A stretch of DNA of 64,000 bases, taken from contig SVBO01000003.1 in the NCBI GenBank assembly GCA_015058845.1, forward strand, positions 87,303 to 151,302. Reading direction: 5' to 3'. Of this stretch, positions 55,066 through 63,754 are shown one piece after another. Both the position numbers and the translations under genes were made by a program. Position 1 is the first letter of the stretch. Each line of letters opens with the position of its first letter. The DNA is from Erysipelotrichaceae bacterium. GTDB taxonomy: Bacteria > Bacillota_I > Bacilli_A > Erysipelotrichales > Erysipelotrichaceae. The notes below the pieces were generated by a model. That model was not told the origin of the DNA and made no database searches. It worked only from the letters and a program-made list of their open reading frames with translations.

Positions 55066-55094
55066 TTGAATTTAATCGAAAAACTCTTTATAAT
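55066..55094 (+). promoter_or_regulatory. promoter of rpsU
   Basis: TTGAAT (55066-55071), a 17-base spacer and perfect TATAAT (55089-55094). Confidence 0.8.
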
Positions 55095-55123
55095 ATTAGA
55101 GTATGCTGAAGGGAGGGTTGGAA

Positions 55124-55303
55124 ATGCCAAAAGTTGTTCTAAGAGAAAATGAAGCTTTAGATGATGCTCTTCGTCGTTTTAAGCGCCAAGTGTCACGTAA
55201 TGGAACCCTTGCTGAAGCTCGTAAGAGAGAGTATTACGTTAAACCAGGTGTTGCACGCAAATTAAAATCAGAAGCTGCACGTAAAGCACGTCGTTCAAAA
55301 TAA
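55124..55303 (+). CDS. rpsU: 30S ribosomal protein bS21
   Basis: A 59-residue, very basic protein beginning [20 protein letters not shown], the standard bS21 start. The ATG at 55124 is chosen over 55103 because the family begins there and GGGAGGG lies 6 bases upstream. It sits before the sporulation and phoH genes as in many Firmicutes. A terminator follows at once. Confidence 0.97.
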   Translation: MPKVVLRENEALDDALRRFKRQVSRNGTLAEARKREYYVKPGVARKLKSEAARKARRSK

Positions 55304-55326
55304 GAAGCGTAATGCTTCTTTTTTTA
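55303..55326 (+). terminator. intrinsic terminator of rpsU
   Basis: AAGAAGC and GCTTCTT stem with TTTTT after it. Some read-through to yqfC is likely, as no promoter is obvious there. Confidence 0.8.
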
Positions 55327-55359
55327 TTTCCTCATACATATACTGATATAGGTGATCAC

Positions 55360-55551
55360 ATGGTACATATCAGTCAGAAGTATATCAGAATAGAAGAATA
55401 CATCAGTCTAGTCAGTATCCAAGATTCGATCCTAGAGATCCAAGATAAACATACGCTTATCAAGATCATCGGACAAGATCTCAAGATCACAGCCTTAAAC
55501 AGTGAAGAGATCGTCATAGAAGGTAAGATCCAAGAGGTCATCTTTCCATGA
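55360..55551 (+). CDS. yqfC: YabP/YqfC family sporulation protein
   Basis: A 63-residue protein with a short beta pattern (VHISQKYIRIEEYISLVSI, then IKIIGQDLKI and IVIEGKIQEV) typical of YqfC. The ATG at 55360 with AGGTGATC upstream is preferred to an ATG at 55312 inside the terminator. YqfC is expressed in the mother cell during sporulation in Bacillus and Clostridium. The gene overlaps yqfD by four bases (ATGA). Its presence suggests a spore-forming ancestor. Confidence 0.85.
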   Translation: MVHISQKYIRIEEYISLVSIQDSILEIQDKHTLIKIIGQDLKITALNSEEIVIEGKIQEVIFP

Positions 55552-56480
55552 AATGGAATAGCTATGATGCCTATACCACAACACTCTCTATTTCCCAACT
55601 ATTGCAACTTATCAAAACCCATCACCTCCAAATACGGAATCTGATCCAACAAGAAGAACACCTCTATTTCGAAGCCTCTATCCAGTCTCATTATAAACTC
55701 TCTAAAATATCCAACATCCAGTATCTATATACCACAGGTATACTAGGAACCCTGAAAAGGACCCTAAGTAATACACGTAACTATTATTCGATCCTAGCCT
55801 GTATACTCTCCCTCTTTCTATATACCCATACCCTTTGGGATATTCAGTTTAAAGGAGAAGATCAAATTCTAAGAAACAAGATCTTAGAGGTATTACAGGA
55901 GAATGATATATATGTGTATAAAGTAGGTCTTACTAAACAAGAGATCTTAGCGATAGAAGAGAGTTTGAAAGAGGAATTCTTTGAGGAGATAGAATGGTTG
56001 AATATTACTAAACAGGGAGGAATGCTTTCTATCCAGTTTATAGAGCGTAAGGAAGCTAATATCTATCCCATGGGATATGAACCACTGGCAGCTACTAAAG
56101 ACGCTGTAATCGCTTATTTTGAAGTGGAGAGTGGAAAGAAGTTAGTAAAGATGGATCAGTATGTGAATAAGGGAGATATTCTAGTAACTTCGGAGGTAGT
56201 AGATAGCAAAGGGGAGATCAAACATACGTATGTTAGAGGTAAAGTATATGGCTATACACAATATTACAAAGAAGTGAATATACCAGTAAAATATACGGAA
56301 GAATACATGAAACCACTAGCCTTTCTCAAAGCTCTATTAACCCTTAGAAATGAGATATCTAAAGAAATCACTCCTGGAGAATACATCCAATCGGAAAATA
56401 TTTTGCAATTTTCACTTACACAGGGTACAATAGTAATGAAGATACAATATACATTATATGAAGATATAACTAGGATCTAG
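55548..56480 (+). CDS. yqfD: sporulation protein YqfD (SpoIV-type)
   Basis: A 310-residue protein. It has a cytoplasmic N-terminal third, a membrane segment around residues 77-94 (YYSILACILSLFLYTHTLW) and a long extracellular part. The region TKQGGMLSIQFIERK and GYEPLAATKDAVI corresponds to the YqfD core, although KLVKMDQYVNKGDILVT is the more conserved part. It is coupled to yqfC, and in Bacillus YqfD contributes to late sporulation. Whether the organism sporulates cannot be decided here. Confidence 0.85.
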   Translation: MKWNSYDAYTTTLSISQLLQLIKTHHLQIRNLIQQEEHLYFEASIQSHYKLSKISNIQYLYTTGILGTLKRTLSNTRNYYSILACILSLFLYTHTLWDIQFKGEDQILRNKILEVLQENDIYVYKVGLTKQEILAIEESLKEEFFEEIEWLNITKQGGMLSIQFIERKEANIYPMGYEPLAATKDAVIAYFEVESGKKLVKMDQYVNKGDILVTSEVVDSKGEIKHTYVRGKVYGYTQYYKEVNIPVKYTEEYMKPLAFLKALLTLRNEISKEITPGEYIQSENILQFSLTQGTIVMKIQYTLYEDITRI

Positions 56481-56491
56481 GAGGATATATA

Positions 56492-57442
56492 GTGGAGCAA
56501 TTAGCATTTACAGTAAATGAACTATCACTAACAAATTGTAGAATGTTACTAGGGGAAAATGATGAATACTTACATTATATTGAAGAATACTTCCAAGTAA
56601 GTATTATGAATAGAGGGAATTACTTTGCCATTACTGGAGAACAGCGTAGTAAAGCTAAGGCTACTATTCTAGCATTAGTCAAGATCATGTCTAAGCAAGA
56701 ACTTACAAAACAAGAGGTCCATGAGGCTTGTGGTATGGCAGATAGAATGGAAGATGAGAGAGTAGATCGTATTTATGAGAGTGCTTTAGCTAAGAATATT
56801 GCTGGTAAACTTATTTATCCTAAGACATATGGTCAAAAGCAATATGTAAGTGCTCTAATGAATCATGATATCGTGTTTGGAGTAGGTCCTGCTGGTACTG
56901 GTAAAACATACTTAGCCGTGGTATATGCTGTATCTCTACTTAAGAAGAATGAGATCAGAAGGATCGTATTGACACGTCCTGCAGTAGAAGCAGGAGAGAG
57001 TCTAGGATTCTTACCAGGGGATTTAAAGGAGAAGGTAGATCCATACTTACGACCATTGTATGATGCTTTATATGAAATGCTAGGAGAGGAAACTACTACC
57101 AAGATGATCGAGAAGGGCACGATCGAGATAGCGCCTCTTGCCTATATGCGTGGACGTACTTTAAATGGAGCATTCATTATCCTAGATGAAGCACAGAATA
57201 CTACTAAGTCTCAAATGAAGATGTTCTTAACTAGACTTGGTTTCAATAGTAAAATGGTCATTACAGGGGATATCTCTCAGATCGACTTACCAAGTGGTAA
57301 ACAAAGTGGTTTAGTAGAAGCTATCAAGATATTGAATGATATTGATGCTATCAAGGTTTGTAGATTTACGACAGAGGATGTAGTTCGACATCCATTGGTA
57401 TCTAAGATCATTCGTGCTTATGAAAGAAATGAGAATCGATAA
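56492..57442 (+). CDS. phoH: PhoH family ATPase
   Basis: A 316-residue protein with an N-terminal KH-like region and a P-loop NTPase: Walker A GPAGTGKTYLAV, RPAVEAGESLGFLPGD, Walker B FIILDEAQNTT and GDISQIDLP. PhoH proteins are RNA-linked ATPases; in Firmicutes the gene is usually next to ybeY. Here two genes, bile salt hydrolase and Na/Pi cotransporter, interrupt that link. The GTG start has AGGAGGAT upstream. Confidence 0.95.
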   Translation: MEQLAFTVNELSLTNCRMLLGENDEYLHYIEEYFQVSIMNRGNYFAITGEQRSKAKATILALVKIMSKQELTKQEVHEACGMADRMEDERVDRIYESALAKNIAGKLIYPKTYGQKQYVSALMNHDIVFGVGPAGTGKTYLAVVYAVSLLKKNEIRRIVLTRPAVEAGESLGFLPGDLKEKVDPYLRPLYDALYEMLGEETTTKMIEKGTIEIAPLAYMRGRTLNGAFIILDEAQNTTKSQMKMFLTRLGFNSKMVITGDISQIDLPSGKQSGLVEAIKILNDIDAIKVCRFTTEDVVRHPLVSKIIRAYERNENR

Positions 57443-57443
57443 G

Positions 57444-57464
57444 AAGCAGGGAGACCTGCTTTTT
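57444..57464 (+). terminator. intrinsic terminator of phoH
   Basis: AAGCAGG and CCTGCTT stem around GAGA with TTTT following. Confidence 0.8.
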
Positions 57465-57521
57465 AAATACTTATACTTTCTGATAAATGAGATAAACTAC
57501 TATTAGAAAGGAAGTGATAGA

Positions 57522-58469
57522 ATGTGCACAGCAATTAGCTATCATAGCAAACAACACTATTTCGGAAGAAATCTAGATATCGAAAGAAATTATCAAGAAA
57601 AAGTGATCATAACACCTCGGCAGTATCTCTTTAGGTATAGATTTCTAGCCACCCATCCACATCACTATGCCATCATTGGAATAGGAGTGATCATGCAGGA
57701 GTATCCCCTATACTTCGATGCTACTAATGAGAAGGGAGTAAGTATAGCGGGATTGAACTTTCCTCATAATGCCCATTATTATGACTATAGATCCACCAAG
57801 GAGAATGTAGCCCCCTTTGAATTGATCCCCTATATACTCGGTACATGTAGTAGCATAGTAGAAGTAAAGAAACTATTACGTACTATCAATATCGTACATT
57901 GTAATTTCTCTGATACTTTACCAGTCACTCCATTACATTGGATGATCTGTGATCGAGAGTGTTCTATCGTATTAGAGTGTACGAAAGAGGGGATGAAGGT
58001 ATATGAGGATCCTTATGGGGTACTTACCAATAATCCTACCTTTGACTATCATCTTATGAATATCCATAACTACATGAGTTTACAGGAAGGGTCTGCTAAT
58101 AATACCTTAGTTCCAAATAAAGCACTAGTAAACTACAGTCTAGGAATGGGAGCTCTAGGATTACCAGGTGATTTCTCTAGTGCTTCTAGGTTCGTGAAGG
58201 CTGTATTTATGAAGGAGAAGTCTGTGTGCGGAGAGGGTGAGAAGGAGAGTGTGGATCAGTTCTTCCATATATTACTGGGAGTAGCTATGCCTAAAGGTTG
58301 TGTCAGAATGCCTAATGGGGAATATGAGTATACTAGGTATTCTAGTTGTTGTAACACGGATACAAAGGTATATTACTATATGACCTATGAAGATCTAAGT
58401 ATTCGAAATGTATCTATGTATACCATAGATCTAGATAGTGATACTCTCTATGAACATCCAATTACATAA
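57522..58469 (+). CDS. bsh: bile salt hydrolase (choloylglycine hydrolase)
   Basis: A 315-residue Ntn hydrolase. The nucleophile Cys2 follows the start Met. Active-site neighbours are FGRNLDIE (Arg, Asp), DATNEKGVSIAGLNFPHNAHY (Asn), LTNNPTFDYHL (Asn) and PGDFSSASRFVKA (Arg). This is the bile salt hydrolase pattern rather than penicillin acylase, judged by the AGLNFP and DFSSASRFV blocks. It deconjugates glycine- and taurine-linked bile acids, a gut trait. No signal peptide. The stop is followed by a bidirectional terminator. Confidence 0.93.
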   Translation: MCTAISYHSKQHYFGRNLDIERNYQEKVIITPRQYLFRYRFLATHPHHYAIIGIGVIMQEYPLYFDATNEKGVSIAGLNFPHNAHYYDYRSTKENVAPFELIPYILGTCSSIVEVKKLLRTINIVHCNFSDTLPVTPLHWMICDRECSIVLECTKEGMKVYEDPYGVLTNNPTFDYHLMNIHNYMSLQEGSANNTLVPNKALVNYSLGMGALGLPGDFSSASRFVKAVFMKEKSVCGEGEKESVDQFFHILLGVAMPKGCVRMPNGEYEYTRYSSCCNTDTKVYYYMTYEDLSIRNVSMYTIDLDSDTLYEHPIT

Positions 58470-58471
58470 GA

Positions 58472-58510
58472 AAAGATCCAAGGTATATAGCATACTTTGG
58501 ATCTTCTTTC
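58472..58510. terminator. bidirectional terminator
   Basis: AAGATCCAA pairs with TTGGATCTT across a short loop, with CTTTCC after it on plus and TTTTC on minus. Confidence 0.8.
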
Positions 58511-58512
58511 CT

Positions 58513-60210
58513 TTATATCTTTATTCGCTTCTTCTTAGTATCGATCTCATCAATGATCGCTCTTTCATAATAGATCGTATAACGGGAAATATTACAACAC
58601 TGGATCCCCATTCTCTCGATCGTACTAATAATATCTACGAATACAGAAGCAGCGATCGTATTCGTGATCTGTCTATTAGAGATCCTAGAGAAGTGATTAG
58701 AGCATGATTGCTCTTCTAGAATACTTAAATGAGATTCCATATCTTTATTCGCATGATACAGATCTACACTATTCTCTTCATAACACTTAAGACCATTCTC
58801 AAACATCCAAGAAGCAATCATCAACATCTCATGGATCTCTTCCTTAGCATTAGGACTGATCTCCTCGGGATCTTCAAATATCATCTCGAAGTATTCTGAT
58901 AAACTCACACAGAAATCACAGATCTGCTTAATGATCTTAGTATTCTGCATAGTCGTCATATGATGATGAGCTTCTTCTACCCCCAGATCACTTTGTGCGA
59001 TCAATACTAGATATTCAGTGATCTTTCTTTCATAAATGGTAATAGATTTTTCTAATGTAGTAATATTGTTTAAATGTTCGATATCTTTAGAATCAAAGTA
59101 ATCGATCAATTCCCTAATAACATTTTGACAAATATGCCCCATTTGTAAAGAAGAGTTCTTAGCACTTTCTAAGGCAGATACTGGGAATAATTTTGTAAGA
59201 TCGATATTTAATTCATCTAGGTTAGATTCGATCATCTGTTCATCCTTGACCAAGATCTTTACAAAGGATACTACTTTACTAATGAAAGGATAGAATAATA
59301 ATGTGATCGTGATATTGAATGCGATATGAGCGATAGCGATCTCCATCATAGGCGCTAATTGAAAGATGTTTGCAATATAGGAGATGAAAGATGCATAATA
59401 TGGTAAGAATATCATGAATATGATACTACCAAATAAATTAAAGAACACATGGACTAAAGCAGCTCTTTGAGAAGTTTTATTTCCTCCAAGAGAGGCTAGG
59501 ATAGCTGTGATGGTAGTACCGATGTTACTTCCTAGTAATAATGGTAATGCTGTTAAGAGTGTGATGCTACCTGTTTCATAGAGTTTCTGGATGATACCGA
59601 TCGTAGCACTGGAGGATTGGATCAATCCTGTGAATATAGTAGAGCCGATCAGAGATAATAGAGAGTTATCTGCTAGGTAATCGATGGCTTCATTGAAGAG
59701 TGGTAATGTTTGTAATTGACCTAATTCTTCTCCCATTAAACGCATTCCAAAGAATAAGATTCCAAAGCCTAATAATGAATTACCTAAATATTTATTCTTC
59801 TTAGGTTTACTAAATATAGCTAATAGAGCTCCTATAAATATGAAGTATACAGCAAACGTTTCAATATCGATACCGATCAAGAATGCTGTCATAGTAGTAC
59901 CAATATTAGCCCCCATAATGATCGCTACTGCTTGTTCTATTTTCATTAATTTCGCATGTACAAGACTGATCGTAAGGGCAGTAGTAGCAGAAGAGGATTG
60001 AAGGATAGCAGTAATGATCGTACCGATTGTGATCCCTTGCCATGGTAATTTCGCATACTTTTCAAAGGATTCTTTTAATTGATCACCAGCATAACTCTTT
60101 AGACCCTCGCCCATAAAGTTCATTCCAAACAAGAACAAACCAAAGCCTCCTAAGATCAAGCCCCACTGGATCTGTGATATAATAGCAATATGACTAGTAA
60201 CAATTACCAT
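58513..60210 (-). CDS. Na/Pi cotransporter family protein (NptA-type with PhoU-like tail)
   Basis: A 565-residue protein. The membrane part (~1-310) has the repeated QSSSA signature of the family: ILQSSSATTALTISLV and LIQSSSATIGIIQ. GANIGTT and GSNIGTT turns lie in each half. The last ~200 residues are helical and PhoU-like. Such proteins import phosphate with sodium. The ATG at 60210 with GGGAGGATC upstream is preferred; the longer frame to 60636 would run across the C39-like gene on the other strand. Confidence 0.92.
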   Translation of the reverse strand: MVIVTSHIAIISQIQWGLILGGFGLFLFGMNFMGEGLKSYAGDQLKESFEKYAKLPWQGITIGTIITAILQSSSATTALTISLVHAKLMKIEQAVAIIMGANIGTTMTAFLIGIDIETFAVYFIFIGALLAIFSKPKKNKYLGNSLLGFGILFFGMRLMGEELGQLQTLPLFNEAIDYLADNSLLSLIGSTIFTGLIQSSSATIGIIQKLYETGSITLLTALPLLLGSNIGTTITAILASLGGNKTSQRAALVHVFFNLFGSIIFMIFLPYYASFISYIANIFQLAPMMEIAIAHIAFNITITLLFYPFISKVVSFVKILVKDEQMIESNLDELNIDLTKLFPVSALESAKNSSLQMGHICQNVIRELIDYFDSKDIEHLNNITTLEKSITIYERKITEYLVLIAQSDLGVEEAHHHMTTMQNTKIIKQICDFCVSLSEYFEMIFEDPEEISPNAKEEIHEMLMIASWMFENGLKCYEENSVDLYHANKDMESHLSILEEQSCSNHFSRISNRQITNTIAASVFVDIISTIERMGIQCCNISRYTIYYERAIIDEIDTKKKRIKI

Positions 60211-60336
60211 CCTATAGATCCTCCCATTTTTTACAGTATATATTCTAACACAATGTAAAGAAGAGAACGTAAAAAAATTGTATAATTTGCCCATTTCTTC
60301 TCTTTTCGATAATAATAAATATAGAGGTGATCTAGT

Positions 60337-60711
60337 TTGAAACAAGGTGGATGTGGGTATGTAGCCTTTATACACTTGTGTAAAGTGTGTGGAGTAGAAG
60401 AAGAGCGTATTAAGGTGTTTCAAGAGTGTGTAAAGAGAAGTAAAGAGAATAGCTTGGTAGACTTTCTTTATTGGAGTGAGATCGTGGGTAGAAAAGGAGA
60501 GTGTGTTTGGTGTGAGGAGGAACATATGATCACTCCTAGTATCGCTCATCTCTCTTATCGACGCTATCAACATTTCGTATGTGTCATAGACTATGGGAAA
60601 TATGTTACCTATTATGATGTGGATGGTAAGAAACATCGTGTATTACGCGCTCTCTTTCAGAGAGTATTTACAGGATATCTATTTCATATGAGTGCATTAA
60701 AAGTGTTGTGA
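60337..60711 (+). CDS. miniature C39-like cysteine peptidase domain protein
   Basis: A 124-residue protein with the layout of a papain-like C39 domain. It has QGGCGYVAFIHLC near the start (oxyanion Gln and nucleophile Cys), then PSIAHLSYRRYQHFVCVIDY with His, and YYDVDGKK with Asp. The order Cys-His-Asp and spacing fit the C39 double-Gly leader peptidase, but without membrane or ATPase domains. The start is TTG with a good AGAGGTGATC site. The gene lies next to ybeY and between phosphate-transport and RNA genes. The family call is tentative. Confidence 0.6.
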   Translation: MKQGGCGYVAFIHLCKVCGVEEERIKVFQECVKRSKENSLVDFLYWSEIVGRKGECVWCEEEHMITPSIAHLSYRRYQHFVCVIDYGKYVTYYDVDGKKHRVLRALFQRVFTGYLFHMSALKVL

Positions 60712-60779
60712 TTCACTGGAATAATGGTGTATAATAGACTAGACGTAGTATGTTATAATATATATAGGAGGGTAGCATT

Positions 60780-61250
60780 ATGGAGCTAACGATCGTAAAT
60801 GAAACAGGGGCTAAGAAATGGAATCAATATCGTAAAGATTTCTTAACTCTTATGAAACAAGCACAAGATAAAGTAGGATTTAAGGATGATGTATGTTTAT
60901 CTGTGATCTTTGTCGATGCGGATGGCATCCATGAGATCAATCGTACGTATCGTAATATTGATCGTCCTACCGATGTGATCAGTTTCGCATTACTAGATTG
61001 TGAAGATCTATTAGCTAAAGAAGAGAGCGAACTAGGGGATATCTTCATTAATGTCGAGGCGGTAGTTGATCAAGCAAAAGATTATCAACATACGATCAGA
61101 AGAGAGGTATGTTTCTTATTTACCCATGGTCTTCTACATTTATTAGGGTATGATCATATGAATGAGGAAGATGAGAAGAAGATGTTTGCTCTACAAGATG
61201 AGATCATCGATCCGATCGTTAAGAAACGTTATAGAAAGTATGAAGAGTAA
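60780..61250 (+). CDS. ybeY: rRNA maturation endoribonuclease YbeY
   Basis: A 156-residue zinc-dependent protein in the UPF0054 family. The metal-binding motif HGLLHLLGYDH is complete, and NRTYRNIDRPTDVISFAL and GDIFINVE are the other conserved blocks. It acts in 16S rRNA 3' processing and ribosome quality control. Two -10 boxes (TATAAT at about 60731 and 60753) and GGAGGG lie upstream. It overlaps dgkA by eleven bases. Confidence 0.95.
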   Translation: MELTIVNETGAKKWNQYRKDFLTLMKQAQDKVGFKDDVCLSVIFVDADGIHEINRTYRNIDRPTDVISFALLDCEDLLAKEESELGDIFINVEAVVDQAKDYQHTIRREVCFLFTHGLLHLLGYDHMNEEDEKKMFALQDEIIDPIVKKRYRKYEE

Positions 61251-61575
61251 GTTTCAGGCAGCATTTCGAGGACTCTTGATCGGAGTGCGTGATAAGAGTA
61301 TAAAGATCCAGTTAGGATGTATGGTAGTAGCATTAGGGGTTTCTTTGTTGTTACGAGTAGAAACGATCGATCTAATGCTAGTATGGGGAGCCTGTTTCTT
61401 AGTAGTCACAGCAGAGTTCTTCAATACGGTACTGGAGAAGTTAGCAGATCTCGTGTGTCTAGCCTATGATGAACGAGTAAGAGATATTAAGGATCTAAGT
61501 GCAGCAACCGTTCTGATCGCTTGTATGGGAGCTTTGGGGGTAGCTGTGTATATTGCTTTAAAATATGTTTTGTAA
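61240..61575 (+). CDS. dgkA: diacylglycerol/undecaprenol kinase
   Basis: A 111-residue integral membrane kinase with three helices. The signature AEFFNTVLEKLADLV corresponds to the NTAIE motif of the DgkA family, and FRGLLIGVRDK is the N-terminal motif. Gram-positive members phosphorylate undecaprenol for wall synthesis. ATG at 61240 is the family start; the longer frame is antisense-free but has no ribosome site. The overlap with ybeY implies coupled translation. Confidence 0.92.
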   Translation: MKSKFQAAFRGLLIGVRDKSIKIQLGCMVVALGVSLLLRVETIDLMLVWGACFLVVTAEFFNTVLEKLADLVCLAYDERVRDIKDLSAATVLIACMGALGVAVYIALKYVL

Positions 61576-61594
61576 GGAAAGGTGGAACAGAAAG

Positions 61595-61999
61595 ATGGAA
61601 GAGAGATTTGAAAGAGTATTAAGTGAAGCGTTTAAGGCTATGGAGAATGCGTATGCGCCTTATTCTAAGTATCATGTAGGAGCATGTGTAGAGACAAAGA
61701 ATGGTGATTATATCTGGGGTGCTAATATTGAGAATGCTTCTTTCGGATTAACGAACTGTGGAGAGAGAAGCGCGATCTTTGCAGCCTATTCTAAGGGATA
61801 TCGTAAGGAAGATATCAAAGCACTTGCGATCGTTACAGATGGTAAGCGTGTAGGTGCTCCTTGTGGTGCTTGTCGTCAAGTGTTAAGTGAGTTGATCGGG
61901 AATGAGACTCCGATCGTATTATCAAATGGTAAGGAAACTGTAGTGACTAATATGGCAGAGTTATTACCATTCCAATTCAATAGTGAGGATCTAGATTAA
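61595..61999 (+). CDS. cdd: cytidine deaminase
   Basis: A 134-residue zinc enzyme. Zinc and catalytic residues are in TNCGERSAIFAA (Cys, Glu) and PCGACRQVL (two Cys). It converts cytidine to uridine in pyrimidine salvage. ATG at 61595 follows AAAGGTGG. It shares TAATG with the era start. Length normal. Confidence 0.96.
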   Translation: MEERFERVLSEAFKAMENAYAPYSKYHVGACVETKNGDYIWGANIENASFGLTNCGERSAIFAAYSKGYRKEDIKALAIVTDGKRVGAPCGACRQVLSELIGNETPIVLSNGKETVVTNMAELLPFQFNSEDLD

Positions 62000-62901
62000 T
62001 GAGTACGAAGTCAGGATTTATAACATTACTTGGACGTCCTAATGCAGGAAAGTCTACTTTACTAAATGCTCTATTAAAAGAAAAAGTAGCGATCATGTCC
62101 AATAAACCACAAACAACAAGAGATGTCATCCAAGGGATCTTAACCAAAGGAGATACACAATTTATCTTCATTGATACTCCTGGTGTACACAAACCACAAC
62201 ATGAATTAGGTAGACAAATGAGTAAAGCTGCTCTTAGTTCAGCGTATGGGGTAGATGTGATCTATTTCTTAGCGGATGCTACTAGTCCATATGGTCGTGG
62301 GGATGAGTTCATTCTGAATAATATCAAGGAATATGGGGTACCAGTATTCTTGTTGTTAACTAAGTTAGATCTATTATCTAAAGAAGAATTACTCAATACA
62401 CTGGCTACATGGCAAAGTAAATTTGATTTCACTGAGATCATTCCGATCTCTGCTAAGAAGAATAACAATCTAGATACACTTCTAAAGGTAACAGAAGAGT
62501 ATTTAAAGGAAGGAGCATGGTTCTATCCAGAAGGACAGATCACTGATCATAGTGAACGTTTCATGGTAGGAGAAATGATCCGTGAGAAGGTATTGTTATT
62601 AACAGAAGAAGAAGTACCACACTCTGTATTCGTAGCAGTAGAGGAAATGAAGTTCTCTCGTAGACAATGTTCGATCCATGCTTCGATCGTAGTAGATAGA
62701 GATTCTCAAAAGGGTATCATTATTGGTAAAGGGGGATCTATGCTTAAGAAGATCGGTGCTTTAGCACGTCAGGATATTGAGCAAATGCTTGGTGTCAATG
62801 TATTCTTAGAATTACATGTACGTGTAGAGAAAGATTGGCGTAATCGTGAGAGAACGTTAGTAGAACTTGGTTATATGGAGTCTAAGAAAAATAGTATATG
62901 A
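61999..62901 (+). CDS. era: GTPase Era
   Basis: A 300-residue essential GTPase for 16S rRNA and 30S maturation. G1 is GRPNAGKSTLLNALL, G2 around PQTTRDVIQG, G3 DTPGVHKP, G4 TKLD and G5 ISAKK. The C-terminal KH domain has GKGGSMLKKIG. It overlaps cdd at the start and recO at the end, so the operon is tightly packed. Confidence 0.97.
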   Translation: MSTKSGFITLLGRPNAGKSTLLNALLKEKVAIMSNKPQTTRDVIQGILTKGDTQFIFIDTPGVHKPQHELGRQMSKAALSSAYGVDVIYFLADATSPYGRGDEFILNNIKEYGVPVFLLLTKLDLLSKEELLNTLATWQSKFDFTEIIPISAKKNNNLDTLLKVTEEYLKEGAWFYPEGQITDHSERFMVGEMIREKVLLLTEEEVPHSVFVAVEEMKFSRRQCSIHASIVVDRDSQKGIIIGKGGSMLKKIGALARQDIEQMLGVNVFLELHVRVEKDWRNRERTLVELGYMESKKNSI

Positions 62902-63626
62902 GAGAAGTAGTGGGTATCGTTACTTCTATCATGGAGTATAAAGAAAGCGATGCTTTGGTGCATGTGCTGAATAAAGAAGAAGGTCTGCTTACTTTATATG
63001 TGAGAGGGTATCAGAAGATCACTAGTAAAACAGCACCTTCTATTATGCCATTTGTTAAGGCAAACTTCTTGATCGAAGAAAATGATGTGAAAGAGATATT
63101 GCAGTTAAGAAGTGCTACTGTGAAAGATTTCTATCGTCATATTCGAGAGGATCTAGCTAAGCAGAGTTGTGCGATCTGTATGTGTGATTATGCTAAGTAT
63201 GCTTCTAAAGAAATGAGTGATGAGGTATATACACTGTTAGAAGAGGGTCTAGAGTATTTAGAGAATAACTCTGATCCGATCTTGGTGTTATTAGTATACT
63301 TATCGTCTCTTTGTAAGATCTTTGGGATCTCTCCTTATGTAGATGGCTGTGTCATTTGTGGAGAGGGAAAAGGGATCTGTAGTGTTTCAGTAAGTGAAGG
63401 TGGTTTCATTTGTGAGGAATGCTTTGAAGAAGGCGAGAAACAAGATCGTAATTTCTTATGGTTATTTAGAGTGATCAATAAGGCGGTATATGAGAATATC
63501 GAGAAGATATCGATGAATAAGGAGACTAAGATCGCTGTTTTAGAATTCTTATTTGATTTTATACTAGAACATACTTCCTTCGTTTGTAAGGGAAGAGATT
63601 TTGTAGTGGAGTCACTACACTTATAG
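62898..63626 (+). CDS. recO: DNA repair protein RecO
   Basis: A 242-residue protein with the OB-fold N-terminus (REVVGIVTSIMEYKESDALVHV), and a zinc site of four Cys in CVICGEGKGICSVSVSEGGFICEECFEE region. It aids RecA loading in recombination repair. ATGA overlaps era. It is the last gene before the glyQS promoter region. Confidence 0.94.
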   Translation: MREVVGIVTSIMEYKESDALVHVLNKEEGLLTLYVRGYQKITSKTAPSIMPFVKANFLIEENDVKEILQLRSATVKDFYRHIREDLAKQSCAICMCDYAKYASKEMSDEVYTLLEEGLEYLENNSDPILVLLVYLSSLCKIFGISPYVDGCVICGEGKGICSVSVSEGGFICEECFEEGEKQDRNFLWLFRVINKAVYENIEKISMNKETKIAVLEFLFDFILEHTSFVCKGRDFVVESLHL

Positions 63627-63692
63627 TGTCTTGACAAAGTGGATATAATATTATAGGTTTGACATGATTAATTTATGTTAGAAGAAAGGAAG

Positions 63693-63732
63693 AAGAGTCT
63701 TAATGTCGCAAGTGGGATAGGAAGACTCTTTT
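63693..63732 (+). promoter_or_regulatory. hairpin leader upstream of glyQS
   Basis: AAGAGTCTT (63693-63701) pairs perfectly with AAGACTCTT (63722-63730), with a 20-base loop (AATGTCGCAAGTGGGATAGG) and TT following. It may be an attenuator, a protein site or a structured leader. It is not a canonical glycine T-box (no specifier-loop domain, no GGTGGTACCGCG). An upstream TTGACA (63631-63636) has no well-spaced -10. Confidence 0.5.
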
Positions 63733-63754
63733 GAATTAGAAAGGGGTATCATAG

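Noticed and set aside
60211..60636. N-terminal extension of the Na/Pi cotransporter frame on the minus strand
   Set aside because: It has no ribosome site, its sequence is not like the family, and it overlaps the C39-like gene. A GGGAGG site fixes the start at 60210.
63631..63754. Glycine T-box upstream of glyQS
   Set aside because: No specifier stem or antiterminator sequence (GGTGGNACCGCG) is present and the leader is too short.
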